Assembly: GCA_050252335.1 (NCBI GenBank)
Contig: JBFWLB010000078.1
Coordinates: forward strand, 1 to 8,892
DNA length: 8,892 nucleotides
Direction: 5' to 3'
DNA from: Berkiella_A sp050252335
GTDB taxonomy: Bacteria; Pseudomonadota; Gammaproteobacteria; Berkiellales; Berkiellaceae
Shown: positions 1 to 7,236 of the stretch, piece after piece
Layout of the letters: every line of letters begins with the position of its first letter
How positions within the stretch are numbered: the first letter of the stretch is position 1
Program-made: the position numbers and the translations under genes
The notes under the pieces: generated by a model
What the model saw: only the letters and a program-made list of their open reading frames with translations
Told to the model about the DNA's origin: nothing
Databases searched by the model: none

Positions 1-1771
1 TCATGGTAAAACAACGATGATTGATAAACTCTTGCAGCAATCGGGATCTTTGGGGCGCATGAAAGGTGCTGATGTGCAATGTGTGATGGACTCTAATGAC
101 TTGGAAAAAGAGCGGGGCATCACAATCCTTTCTAAAAACACCGCAATTGTTTGGAATGGCTATCATATTAATATTGTGGATACACCTGGGCACGCAGACT
201 TTGGGGGAGAAGTAGAGCGCGTTCTTTCCATGGTAGATTCGGTTCTCTTATTGGTGGATGCTGTTGATGGGCCTATGCCACAAACACGATTTGTGACGCA
301 AAAAGCATTTGCGCAAGGCTTAAATCCGATTGTTCTGATCAATAAAATTGATAGACCGGGTGCACGCCCCAGTTGGGTTATTGATCAAGTCTTTGATTTA
401 TTTGATAAGCTGGGTGCGACAGATGAGCAGCTTGATTTTCCTGTGGTGTATTGTTCTGGACTTGAAGGTACGGCAACGCTTGATTTGAGCAAGCCAGGAA
501 AAGATTTAACTCCATTATTTGAGACGATATTAGAAAAAGTTCCTGCGCCAAAATGTGAGCCAAATGGAACATTCCAAATGCAAATTTCTTCTCTCGATTA
601 TACAAGTTATGTTGGCACCATTGGCATAGGACGTGTGCAACGAGGCAGCATTAAGCCCAATACACCGGTTGTGATTGTTGATAGTGAAGGCAAGCGTAGA
701 CAAGGCAAAGTATTGCAAATATTGGGATACTTGGGATTAAAGCGTGTTGAAATTGAAGAAGCTCGTGCAGGTGATATTGTTGCTATCACCGGTATTAATC
801 CTTTAAGTATTTCGGACACGGTTTGTGATCCTTCCAATGTAGAAGCATTACCACCGCTTGTAGTTGATCAGCCTACCATGAGCATTATGTTTCTAGTCAA
901 TAAGTCACCTTTTTGTGGTAAAGAAGGTGAGTTTCTAACCAGTCGACAAATCCGAGATAGATTGGCGCGTGAATGTGTACATAATGTGGCACTCAGAGTA
1001 GAAGAAACAGAAGATCCTGATAAATTTAAAGTATCAGGGCGTGGTGAATTGCATCTCACTATTTTGATGGAAAACATGCGACGCGAAGGATATGAATTTG
1101 CGGTTTCCAGACCAGAGGTGATTATTCATGAAGGTGAGAATGGTAAAGAAGAGCCTTATGAATTTTTGACGATTGATATAGAAGAGACACACCAAGGTCG
1201 CGTTATGGAAGTGTTAGGTGAGCGTAAAGGGGATTTACAAAATATGGTGTCTGATGGCAAAGGGCGTGTACGCTTAGATTATATCGTACCGTCTCGTGCA
1301 CTCATTGGCTTTCATACCAATTTCTTAACCATTACCTCTGGCACAGGCCTTGCCACACACGTCTTTGATCATTATGGTCCTTATAAAGAAGGCGTTGAGG
1401 CAGAGCGTAATAATGGTGTATTGATTTCAATGGGACCTGGTAAAGCGGCTGGTTATGCGCTTTTCAACTTGCAACCCAGAGGACGTTTATTTATTGGCCC
1501 TCAAACTGAAGTCTATGAAGGTATGATTGTTGGTTTGCATACGCGCTCTAATGATTTAATTGTGAATGTTACAAAAGGTAAACAATTAACCAATATGCGT
1601 GCTTCAGGTACGGATGAAAATATCGTTTTAACGCCGCCTGTTAAGTTCTCTTTAGAACAAGGTTTAGAGTTCTTGAATGATGATGAGTTATTAGAAGTAA
1701 CACCCAAATCCATTCGATTACGCAAAAAATTCCTTAAGGAGCATGAGCGTAAACGCTCCTCTAAAGAATAA
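1..1771 (+). CDS. typA: Translational GTPase TypA/BipA (5' partial)
   Basis: TypA/BipA is a ribosome-binding GTPase of the EF-G/LepA class, linked to ribosome assembly and stress or low-temperature growth. The reading frame is already open at the window edge: bases 2-16 encode HGKTT, the end of the G1/P-loop, so the true start lies upstream and about 15-20 residues are missing. Counting from Met at 17, G2 RGITI is at 33-37, G3 DTPGH at 55-59, G4 NKID at 109-112 and a G5-like YCSG at about 145-148. The EF-Tu-like domain II, EF-G domain III/V-like folds and the TypA-specific C-terminal domain follow. The tail (VTPKSIRLRKKFL, then a basic end) is characteristic of the family. The 584 visible residues plus the missing start give the usual length of about 605. 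G5 has Cys-Ser-Gly where Ser-Ala is common, a mild variation. The gene looks intact and functional. The assignment is very secure. Confidence 0.97.
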   Translation, partial: HGKTTMIDKLLQQSGSLGRMKGADVQCVMDSNDLEKERGITILSKNTAIVWNGYHINIVDTPGHADFGGEVERVLSMVDSVLLLVDAVDGPMPQTRFVTQKAFAQGLNPIVLINKIDRPGARPSWVIDQVFDLFDKLGATDEQLDFPVVYCSGLEGTATLDLSKPGKDLTPLFETILEKVPAPKCEPNGTFQMQISSLDYTSYVGTIGIGRVQRGSIKPNTPVVIVDSEGKRRQGKVLQILGYLGLKRVEIEEARAGDIVAITGINPLSISDTVCDPSNVEALPPLVVDQPTMSIMFLVNKSPFCGKEGEFLTSRQIRDRLARECVHNVALRVEETEDPDKFKVSGRGELHLTILMENMRREGYEFAVSRPEVIIHEGENGKEEPYEFLTIDIEETHQGRVMEVLGERKGDLQNMVSDGKGRVRLDYIVPSRALIGFHTNFLTITSGTGLATHVFDHYGPYKEGVEAERNNGVLISMGPGKAAGYALFNLQPRGRLFIGPQTEVYEGMIVGLHTRSNDLIVNVTKGKQLTNMRASGTDENIVLTPPVKFSLEQGLEFLNDDELLEVTPKSIRLRKKFLKEHERKRSSKE

Positions 1772-1795
1772 CGATTCATTCTACGTATTCTAAAA

Positions 1796-1829
1796 ATAGA
1801 TGCGCTGAAAAATATCTCAGCGCATCTAT
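1796..1829. terminator. 13-bp perfect hairpin after typA
   Basis: A perfect inverted repeat of 13 bp (arms 1796-1808 and 1817-1829, core AGATGCGCTGA / TCAGCGCATCT) with an 8-nt loop starts 25 nt after the typA stop. Its position fits an intrinsic terminator for typA. On the + strand the arm is followed by ATCTCTCC rather than a T run. On the - strand the arm is followed by ATTTTTAG, a better U tract. It may work in both directions or mainly protect the typA mRNA 3' end. Confidence 0.6.
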
Positions 1830-1862
1830 ATCTCTCCAATCCCTTCAATCCCCCGCTATTTT

Positions 1863-1876
1863 AGTGCAATTGCACT
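1863..1876. promoter_or_regulatory. 14-bp perfect palindrome, candidate operator
   Basis: AGTGCAATTGCACT is a perfect 14-bp palindrome in the 281-bp gap between typA and the giant gene. It lies about 14 nt upstream of a possible -35 element. Its form and place fit a binding site for a dimeric transcription factor controlling the downstream gene. No regulator was recognised from the sequence, and it does not resemble a direct-repeat PmrA-type site. Confidence 0.35.
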
Positions 1877-1889
1877 GATTCTGTGTGTA

Positions 1890-1919
1890 TTTACATAAAC
1901 AAGTGTAGATATCTGTATT
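1890..1919 (+). promoter_or_regulatory. Weak candidate sigma70 promoter of the giant gene
   Basis: TTTACA (1890-1895) resembles a -35 box. TGTATT (1914-1919), 18 nt further on, is a poor -10. It is the best pairing seen in this gap and sits just downstream of the 14-bp palindrome, leaving a leader of roughly 125 nt before the ATG at 2053. The -10 match is weak, so another start site is quite possible. Confidence 0.2.
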
Positions 1920-2002
1920 TATTCTTAGCTTTGGTGTTGCATTTTCTTTATGAAATGGGCGTGTGTGCTGTATAGCTCTGTCATTTATAAGGAACCCTTT
2001 GC

Positions 2003-2041
2003 ATGATTGTACGGTCTCATACGGTAGCTATACGATTGTAA
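2003..2041 (+). CDS. 12-codon upstream ORF (possible leader peptide)
   Basis: This short frame encodes MIVRSHTVAIRL and stop. It is preceded by AAGGA at 1989-1993, nine bases before its ATG, a better Shine-Dalgarno than the one serving the long gene that follows. Its TAA (2039-2041) overlaps the TAAGAG (2039-2044) that probably serves the ATG at 2053. Ribosomes ending here could therefore re-initiate on the giant gene. It is in a different frame from that gene. No run of a single regulatory amino acid is seen, so classical attenuation is not suggested. Chance occurrence cannot be excluded for so short a frame. Confidence 0.35.
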   Translation: MIVRSHTVAIRL

Positions 2042-2052
2042 GAGTGTTGTTA

Positions 2053-5000
2053 ATGAAAACATCGCCCAAACCCAGCCCAGATTCTATTCATGTTGCGGCT
2101 AAGACAGCGACGCTGATAGACGCAACAGCATTGCAAAAATTAAATACAATGCTTGCTCAATTTATTGATCTATTACCAGAACATGTCAAGTCAGAAGGAA
2201 TTTTTAGAATTTCTGGCTCTGCTCAACACATCGAAGAAAATTTAAAAGCATACCTAGAAGATCCAAATCATTGTCCATTAAAAACCTTAAAAGATTTAAA
2301 TAATCTCAGTATTAATGATATAACAGGTTTAATAAAAGCGGCGCTCGTGCAATTTTCTAGGAGCCCTTTCACGCTTCAAGCAGTGAATCCTGCTGGACAA
2401 GATGTCATGCGTGAATTCAAGAAAAGAATGTTAGCACATGCGGATGATGCAGATAAGGATGAGCGAATCTCAGTACAAGAACTCATTGCACAGTTGATTG
2501 CCTGTGACGCTCATGAAGAGGCACAGCTTTTCTATCAGCTCATGCATATTGGACAGCAAATTATTGATGCTGAAGATGAGAATAAAATGGGTTCTCAAAA
2601 TATTACAACGGCATTATTAGGGCCCAAAATATTAGACATCATCAATAAATATTTAGGAGAAGAAACCGAAGCGAATGAACTGCTTGTGCATTTAAAGCAA
2701 TCGAGTCTTTTGGTTCAAAATTCTTTTAAAACCGACGAAAAACCACATCCTCACTTCTCTGTTTCTTTTACAGAGCGCTATCCAGCGTCAGCGGCTGTAT
2801 GTGCAACAAGAATTGTTCAAGTGGCAGAAGAAACAGAAATGAAGGTGGCAAGAGAGAAACAAAAAATACATTCGATCCTGATGGCCGCTACTCAAGAAAG
2901 ACCAGTCTTTTATTATAGTCAGACAAAGATTTTTAAGACACCAGATAATTTGTTGAATCAGATTAAAGAAATTGAAAATGAGTTGCTTGCCACCAAAGGA
3001 CCATTAATTGAAATTGATGGCAAAAAAATGCGTGTTTTCAATGGGGATCAAGCTTTTCAAGTTCATACCCACGATCTCTATGCCAGAGGTCTGCAACATG
3101 CATATGCCATGCTTAAAATTGCCAGCTTTGAAAACAGTGAAATAGATGAAGGATTTATCAGACAATGCTTGCTCAAATATTCAGAAGATATGGGATGGCT
3201 TCACGGACATACATCTGAGAATTTTGAAAGAGCGAGAAGAAATACTTTAGATTTTGTGGGTATGATGAGCTTCAAGCTTGCAGAAGCACGATTGGCAAAG
3301 TTAAGCGCATTGCCAGATGATGAAAAAGCATTGAATCAATTAAAGAACGAATATTATCAGCAAGCGTTCAAAGATCTCAAGAAAGGAACAGAACTTTATA
3401 CAATGCTTGAACCGAGCGAAGAAAGTATTTGTACCGTCATGACAAAAGATTCTGGTTATGAATTACAAATCAGTGAGAAACTAAGCTTTGTAGCACCTCA
3501 AGATCCAGAGGCGCAGAAAGAAACCGCTTGGTACAAACAAGGCAAAAAGAATCATGGTCCTTGGTTCGAGAAATTTATGGAAAAACATTTGGTGGATGTA
3601 ATGAGACAGTCTCCGCCTTGTACCACGCGTGATATGCCAAATCCTTCTAATGCATGGCAGGAGAAAAATATTAGCTTAGATTCATCTGGCAAGATTCTAC
3701 ATCAGGAAGAGAAAGTTCGCTTTGCCATCAGCTCACCGTTTAATATTAAAGATAAAAAAGCGCGTGTGAGCATGGCTGTCGATGGGATGGAAAAATTACT
3801 GTCTGAAGAGCGATTGCAAAAAATAGCACAAGAATATATTAAACGTTGGGGCCCTTTACTGGCAGAGGGTGAAGCGATTGATATAGATTTACTACATCAA
3901 ACCTTAGTGGCCCCTACTTTTTTCTACGGCGCTGATCGAGACATGATGGCCGTAAAAAAAGCTTCTAATGCAGAAGTATTAAGGTATTTACAGGGGTTGG
4001 ATATTGAGGTAGAGGGTCGAAAAGTTAATTTTAGGCTTGGACAAGTCAATAATTGTATTAACATGTGGCACCCGGTTATTATTCCTACCGATAATGATAT
4101 TACAGATTCAAATCATCTGGTTTCACATGTAGCTCAACTGATTACAAAACTGGATAGTAAAATACCCGCAGCGGAGTTTGAGACCAGAGAAGAGTTAAAA
4201 CTTGTACAGGCATTTCTCAATAATCAAAAGCGTTCTTGGCTTACATTTGAACCCTTTAGTCATAAAGCACCTACTGCAGCTCAACAACAAGCGATAGATA
4301 AAATCAGTGAGAAATTGTTTAATGGAAAATTAGGTGCTTCAGGTTTATCTCAGGAAAGCCAAAAGGATTTGAGTTTAATGCTTCAGGCTGCCGTAAATTT
4401 AAAAAAATTGAATCACGAGTCTCAATTTGGTTGGGCAATGAGAAAAGTGAAGAATGCTGTTCGCGTTAAAGAAGTGCCCATACTCGCGCCTGTTGTCTCA
4501 CTTATCACATCTCCTATTTATGCAAGCAAATATGTGGCCAAAACAGTCGGAAGATTATTTAGCCATTTTAAAGAGGGTGCACCGCCGCGTATCATAGATG
4601 CCTTTGTACCAACCCGTAATGCTCAAACGGCCAAGTCAGCCTATGAAAGCATTTTGTGCAGTAAATTGGGCATCAGTATGGGAGGATGCAAAAGTGCTTA
4701 TGATCGAGAAGGTGAGGCCAATGTGCATCGAGCTGCAATGGTGAGTCAATTTAATCAATCAGGTCAAATTTTTGATGCAAGTGTATCCAATCGGAAATAT
4801 TATGAATATTTAGAAGAATATGTAAAGCCTGCTGAAGAATCTGGACATCAAAATCATGTGGCTGCGCATGTGGACAGAACGGGTGGCCGCAAAATGTGGG
4901 AATCTAGAACGCACCATTATGAGATATCCAGCAAAGAAGAAAAGAAGATTTTAAGAGGGAATGCTGCAAAATTTAGAAAAATTGCAAAGCCACCGACAAA

Positions 5001-7236
5001 AAAAGAAAAGGAGGCAATGCTTTTACACTACAGCCCAAGTGCTTTAGAGCGTTTCACCGTAGATACACAAAATACACTGGATACATGGTTATCTCAAATC
5101 GGTCAGTATTGTATTAAAGATAATAAGTCAAAAAATATCTTGTCACAAAAAGAGTGTAAAACCAAAGTGCATGCATTATTAGGAGAAGAGGGAACTCAGA
5201 AATTATATGCTAAGGCAGCCTCTGTAGAAACGACAAGTGCAAGAGCGGCCTTTTTACAATATCTGCATGATTATGTATTAAATAATCCAGACAATCGTTC
5301 TCAGGCAGCGGTTAATGCACAGGCAACGAATATGCAAGACTTTTTGGGTGAGGAGGGGCTGAGATTATATAAGGCAGCCATTGCAGAAGAACGAAATAGC
5401 GCCGCTTTTAGGAATGCAGTATTTTTGAAATCCGTCAAACATTATGATGGGGGCAAATGGGATAAGCGTTTAGTTCTCTGGGTAGGTGGACCTTCTGCTT
5501 CAGGAAAAAGTTTTGGGGCAGAGGGCGTTGTGCGACGCTTGGATCAAGATATTATGGTGCATTCAAGCTCTGATCTATCCGGTAATGATGTTGTTTCTGT
5601 CGATGGTGGGATAGAAAGAGATGTATCTCAAATGCGTCAAATGGTCTTGCAGGTAGCGCTTTCTAAAGGCTTTAAAGGTATTGATAATTTGCACTCTCAT
5701 ACTAAGTTAGGAACTAAAAAATATGTGCGAGAAGCAGCTTTTGCAACCAGCGATTTAAATATTGTGTTACCCAATACTTTTACCGCTAGCATCCCAAAGG
5801 GTTTTAAAGCCGATACAATGAGAAAAATTGCAGCGTTACCGAATGTGGCACAAGTGTTTTGTGACGTGCAAGCAGAGAAAGGTCAAGGGCATAGATTTAA
5901 GCGTTCGGTTGGTTTGATGGGAGATTCTCGTGCTTGGTATATGGCTAAAACACCCTATGCACGAGAAAAAATAACCATGCTAGCGCCTAATACGGGCGCG
6001 GAAAGTAAACGCTATGAAGGTGGAATTAAATTTCTGGCGGGAGTCGCTGCATCAAGTCGTGCGAAGCAAGCTTATTTGTCTGCCTGTAAAGAAAAGAGGC
6101 AAAACCCCATTTGTCTTGTGATTACCAACGATCTTATCTTTTTAAAATTAGATAGTACACAACAACAATGGGTTGAATGTGGTGATAAGGAAAATCGAGC
6201 AAAACTAGGTGATTGTTTAAAAATGAGTGCTCGAGATTTTGCGGCTTGGCAAAGTTTTGTGCCGGGACAGAGTACTTTGAACTTGAATACCATACAACCA
6301 GACATCATCCTAGAACTAAGTCGTTTAAAAGAGCAAAACGATTTAAGAGCTTGGATTAAATATTGTCAAATTCATGATTTATTAAGCCCTGCGCACATCT
6401 CTTATACACATGGGCAGCTCACCCGAATCAGGCGTGCGGCTTCTGCCATAACACCACGCTATAAAAATATCGCTCAACCAGAGCTTGAGACCTCTGACAT
6501 GAACAGACGATCGCTTAGATCGAGTACTTGGCCTATCGAGCCAGATCCAAGTGCGCTAACTTCAGAGCAAGTGAGACCTGTACAAAATCCGGTTATGGAT
6601 GATGCTAGCTTATCACATGTTTCTGCTGTTTCTAGGGATCGCGCCGTTTCTGAACTTTTAGCCAGAGAGAATACCGGAGAGGGTATGGCAGGAAGACAAG
6701 CATCTATTCCACGCTCTGATATGTTGCATCGTTTCAGCCAGGAAAAAGCACCTCCCAGACAAGAGATGACAGAAACCTTTGTTAAATATGCACAATTGAG
6801 AATGCACTTACAAGCGCCTAGTAATTGTCAGAGATATAATATTAATTCTGTGCGTGAAAGGAATATAAGCAATAAACAAACAGTGGAAATGGTCTTTAAT
6901 GCAGATAATAGGTCTACAGAAAAAATAGTAGGTTATGGTATTAAAACCAAAGAGGATGATGTGGCATTTGCTTTGCAGCAGAATCTAACAGTGAGCAATC
7001 GAGATGCAGGTATTCGAAAACTGTGCCAAATTGCTGTTGACATGGCACGTCCTGGTGATGAATTTAATTTAGAAAATTCTCCTGTAGATAAACGAGCGCA
7101 GATCGCAGAAATATTTGAAGCCTTGATCCAACAAGCGATCCAAGATAAAAAATTTACAGCGGAAGATTGTCCTAAAGTGATTGGCAAAATAGAGCCGAAA
7201 ATAATAAGTGCGCGAACACAAACTTTAGGCGGTTAA
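2053..7236 (+). CDS. Giant multidomain protein (RhoGAP-like, CX5R phosphatase-like, P-loop kinase-like); putative secreted effector
   Basis: This 1727-aa protein has no recognised full-length relative, but motifs define modules (numbering from Met 2053). Residues about 18-210 are RhoGAP-like with arginine finger R52. A long central region holds CKSAYDR (C879-R885), a CX5R motif like those of inositide phosphatases. Residues about 1042-1131 hold a duplicated helical segment. A P-loop, GPSASGKS (1146-1153), opens a kinase-like domain. Residues about 1500-1580 are polar and probably disordered, and the C-terminus is helical. No signal peptide is visible. The frame is open back to a GTG at 1963, but the extra 30 residues have no ribosome site and an unlike, Cys-rich composition, so ATG 2053 (TAAGAG eight bases upstream) is preferred. 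I infer a type IV-delivered effector acting on host GTPases and inositides. The existence of the gene is certain, the RhoGAP and P-loop calls are fairly sure, the phosphatase call is moderate, and secretion is inferred. Confidence 0.85.
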   Translation: MKTSPKPSPDSIHVAAKTATLIDATALQKLNTMLAQFIDLLPEHVKSEGIFRISGSAQHIEENLKAYLEDPNHCPLKTLKDLNNLSINDITGLIKAALVQFSRSPFTLQAVNPAGQDVMREFKKRMLAHADDADKDERISVQELIAQLIACDAHEEAQLFYQLMHIGQQIIDAEDENKMGSQNITTALLGPKILDIINKYLGEETEANELLVHLKQSSLLVQNSFKTDEKPHPHFSVSFTERYPASAAVCATRIVQVAEETEMKVAREKQKIHSILMAATQERPVFYYSQTKIFKTPDNLLNQIKEIENELLATKGPLIEIDGKKMRVFNGDQAFQVHTHDLYARGLQHAYAMLKIASFENSEIDEGFIRQCLLKYSEDMGWLHGHTSENFERARRNTLDFVGMMSFKLAEARLAKLSALPDDEKALNQLKNEYYQQAFKDLKKGTELYTMLEPSEESICTVMTKDSGYELQISEKLSFVAPQDPEAQKETAWYKQGKKNHGPWFEKFMEKHLVDVMRQSPPCTTRDMPNPSNAWQEKNISLDSSGKILHQEEKVRFAISSPFNIKDKKARVSMAVDGMEKLLSEERLQKIAQEYIKRWGPLLAEGEAIDIDLLHQTLVAPTFFYGADRDMMAVKKASNAEVLRYLQGLDIEVEGRKVNFRLGQVNNCINMWHPVIIPTDNDITDSNHLVSHVAQLITKLDSKIPAAEFETREELKLVQAFLNNQKRSWLTFEPFSHKAPTAAQQQAIDKISEKLFNGKLGASGLSQESQKDLSLMLQAAVNLKKLNHESQFGWAMRKVKNAVRVKEVPILAPVVSLITSPIYASKYVAKTVGRLFSHFKEGAPPRIIDAFVPTRNAQTAKSAYESILCSKLGISMGGCKSAYDREGEANVHRAAMVSQFNQSGQIFDASVSNRKYYEYLEEYVKPAEESGHQNHVAAHVDRTGGRKMWESRTHHYEISSKEEKKILRGNAAKFRKIAKPPTKKEKEAMLLHYSPSALERFTVDTQNTLDTWLSQIGQYCIKDNKSKNILSQKECKTKVHALLGEEGTQKLYAKAASVETTSARAAFLQYLHDYVLNNPDNRSQAAVNAQATNMQDFLGEEGLRLYKAAIAEERNSAAFRNAVFLKSVKHYDGGKWDKRLVLWVGGPSASGKSFGAEGVVRRLDQDIMVHSSSDLSGNDVVSVDGGIERDVSQMRQMVLQVALSKGFKGIDNLHSHTKLGTKKYVREAAFATSDLNIVLPNTFTASIPKGFKADTMRKIAALPNVAQVFCDVQAEKGQGHRFKRSVGLMGDSRAWYMAKTPYAREKITMLAPNTGAESKRYEGGIKFLAGVAASSRAKQAYLSACKEKRQNPICLVITNDLIFLKLDSTQQQWVECGDKENRAKLGDCLKMSARDFAAWQSFVPGQSTLNLNTIQPDIILELSRLKEQNDLRAWIKYCQIHDLLSPAHISYTHGQLTRIRRAASAITPRYKNIAQPELETSDMNRRSLRSSTWPIEPDPSALTSEQVRPVQNPVMDDASLSHVSAVSRDRAVSELLARENTGEGMAGRQASIPRSDMLHRFSQEKAPPRQEMTETFVKYAQLRMHLQAPSNCQRYNINSVRERNISNKQTVEMVFNADNRSTEKIVGYGIKTKEDDVAFALQQNLTVSNRDAGIRKLCQIAVDMARPGDEFNLENSPVDKRAQIAEIFEALIQQAIQDKKFTAEDCPKVIGKIEPKIISARTQTLGG
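2104..2685 (+). other. RhoGAP-like domain of the giant protein
   Basis: The segment EGIFRISGS matches the RhoGAP arginine-finger loop (Arg52, codon 2206-2208). Downstream, DITGLIKAAL aligns with the conserved helix that carries the structural lysine (Lys95). NKMGSQNITTALLGPKIL matches the NKM..NLA..FGP.L signature, with the conserved Asn (Asn183) and Pro (Pro191) present. The second conserved basic residue of the LLK..LR helix is Val here, and the following LPxPL is replaced by FSRSPF. RhoGAP domains speed GTP hydrolysis by Rho, Rac and Cdc42. This is the eukaryotic-type sequence, not the YopE/ExoS/SptP bacterial type. Confidence 0.75.
4684..4707 (+). other. CX5R phosphatase-type catalytic motif
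   Basis: GCKSAYDR contains Cys879 and Arg885 in the spacing of cysteine-based phosphatases. It is close to CKSAKDR of inositol 4-phosphatases and CKSGKDR of the SopB/IpgD family; Legionella SidF also uses a CX5R site. Further support is an upstream VNFRLGQVNN and LHQTLVAP context and a downstream HRAAM helix. Oddities are Tyr where Lys normally sits inside the loop and Glu-Gly where Thr-Gly or Thr-Ser usually follows the Arg. These may change substrate preference or activity. Domain borders, perhaps about 3700-4980, are a guess. Confidence 0.5.
5461..6170 (+). other. P-loop NTPase / kinase-like domain (zeta-toxin-like)
   Basis: A hydrophobic strand LVLWVG runs into the Walker A sequence GPSASGKS (5488-5511; Lys1152, Ser1153). 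About 30 residues later VDGGIERD, then a helix with MRQMVLQVAL, resembles the substrate-binding Asp/Arg segment of zeta-toxin or nucleoside-kinase-like P-loop kinases. A further strand DLNIVLPNTF and an Arg-rich GHRFKRSVG, which may act as the lid, follow. NTP binding is well supported by the motif. The substrate is unknown. Zeta-like is a fold guess; a divergent AAA_33-type kinase is the alternative. Confidence 0.55.

Noticed and set aside
1513..1848. 111-codon - strand frame over the end of typA
   Set aside because: It is antisense to the conserved TypA C-terminus, and its product looks like translated complement with no motif.
1963..2052. N-terminal extension of the giant gene from GTG 1963
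   Set aside because: No ribosome site precedes the GTG, the 30 extra residues are Cys-rich and unlike the rest, and ATG 2053 has a fitting TAAGAG.
7090..7236. E-block type Dot/Icm signal at the C-terminus of the giant protein
   Set aside because: No clustered EExxE pattern is seen in the last 30 residues. The end is merely polar, so it neither supports nor excludes secretion.
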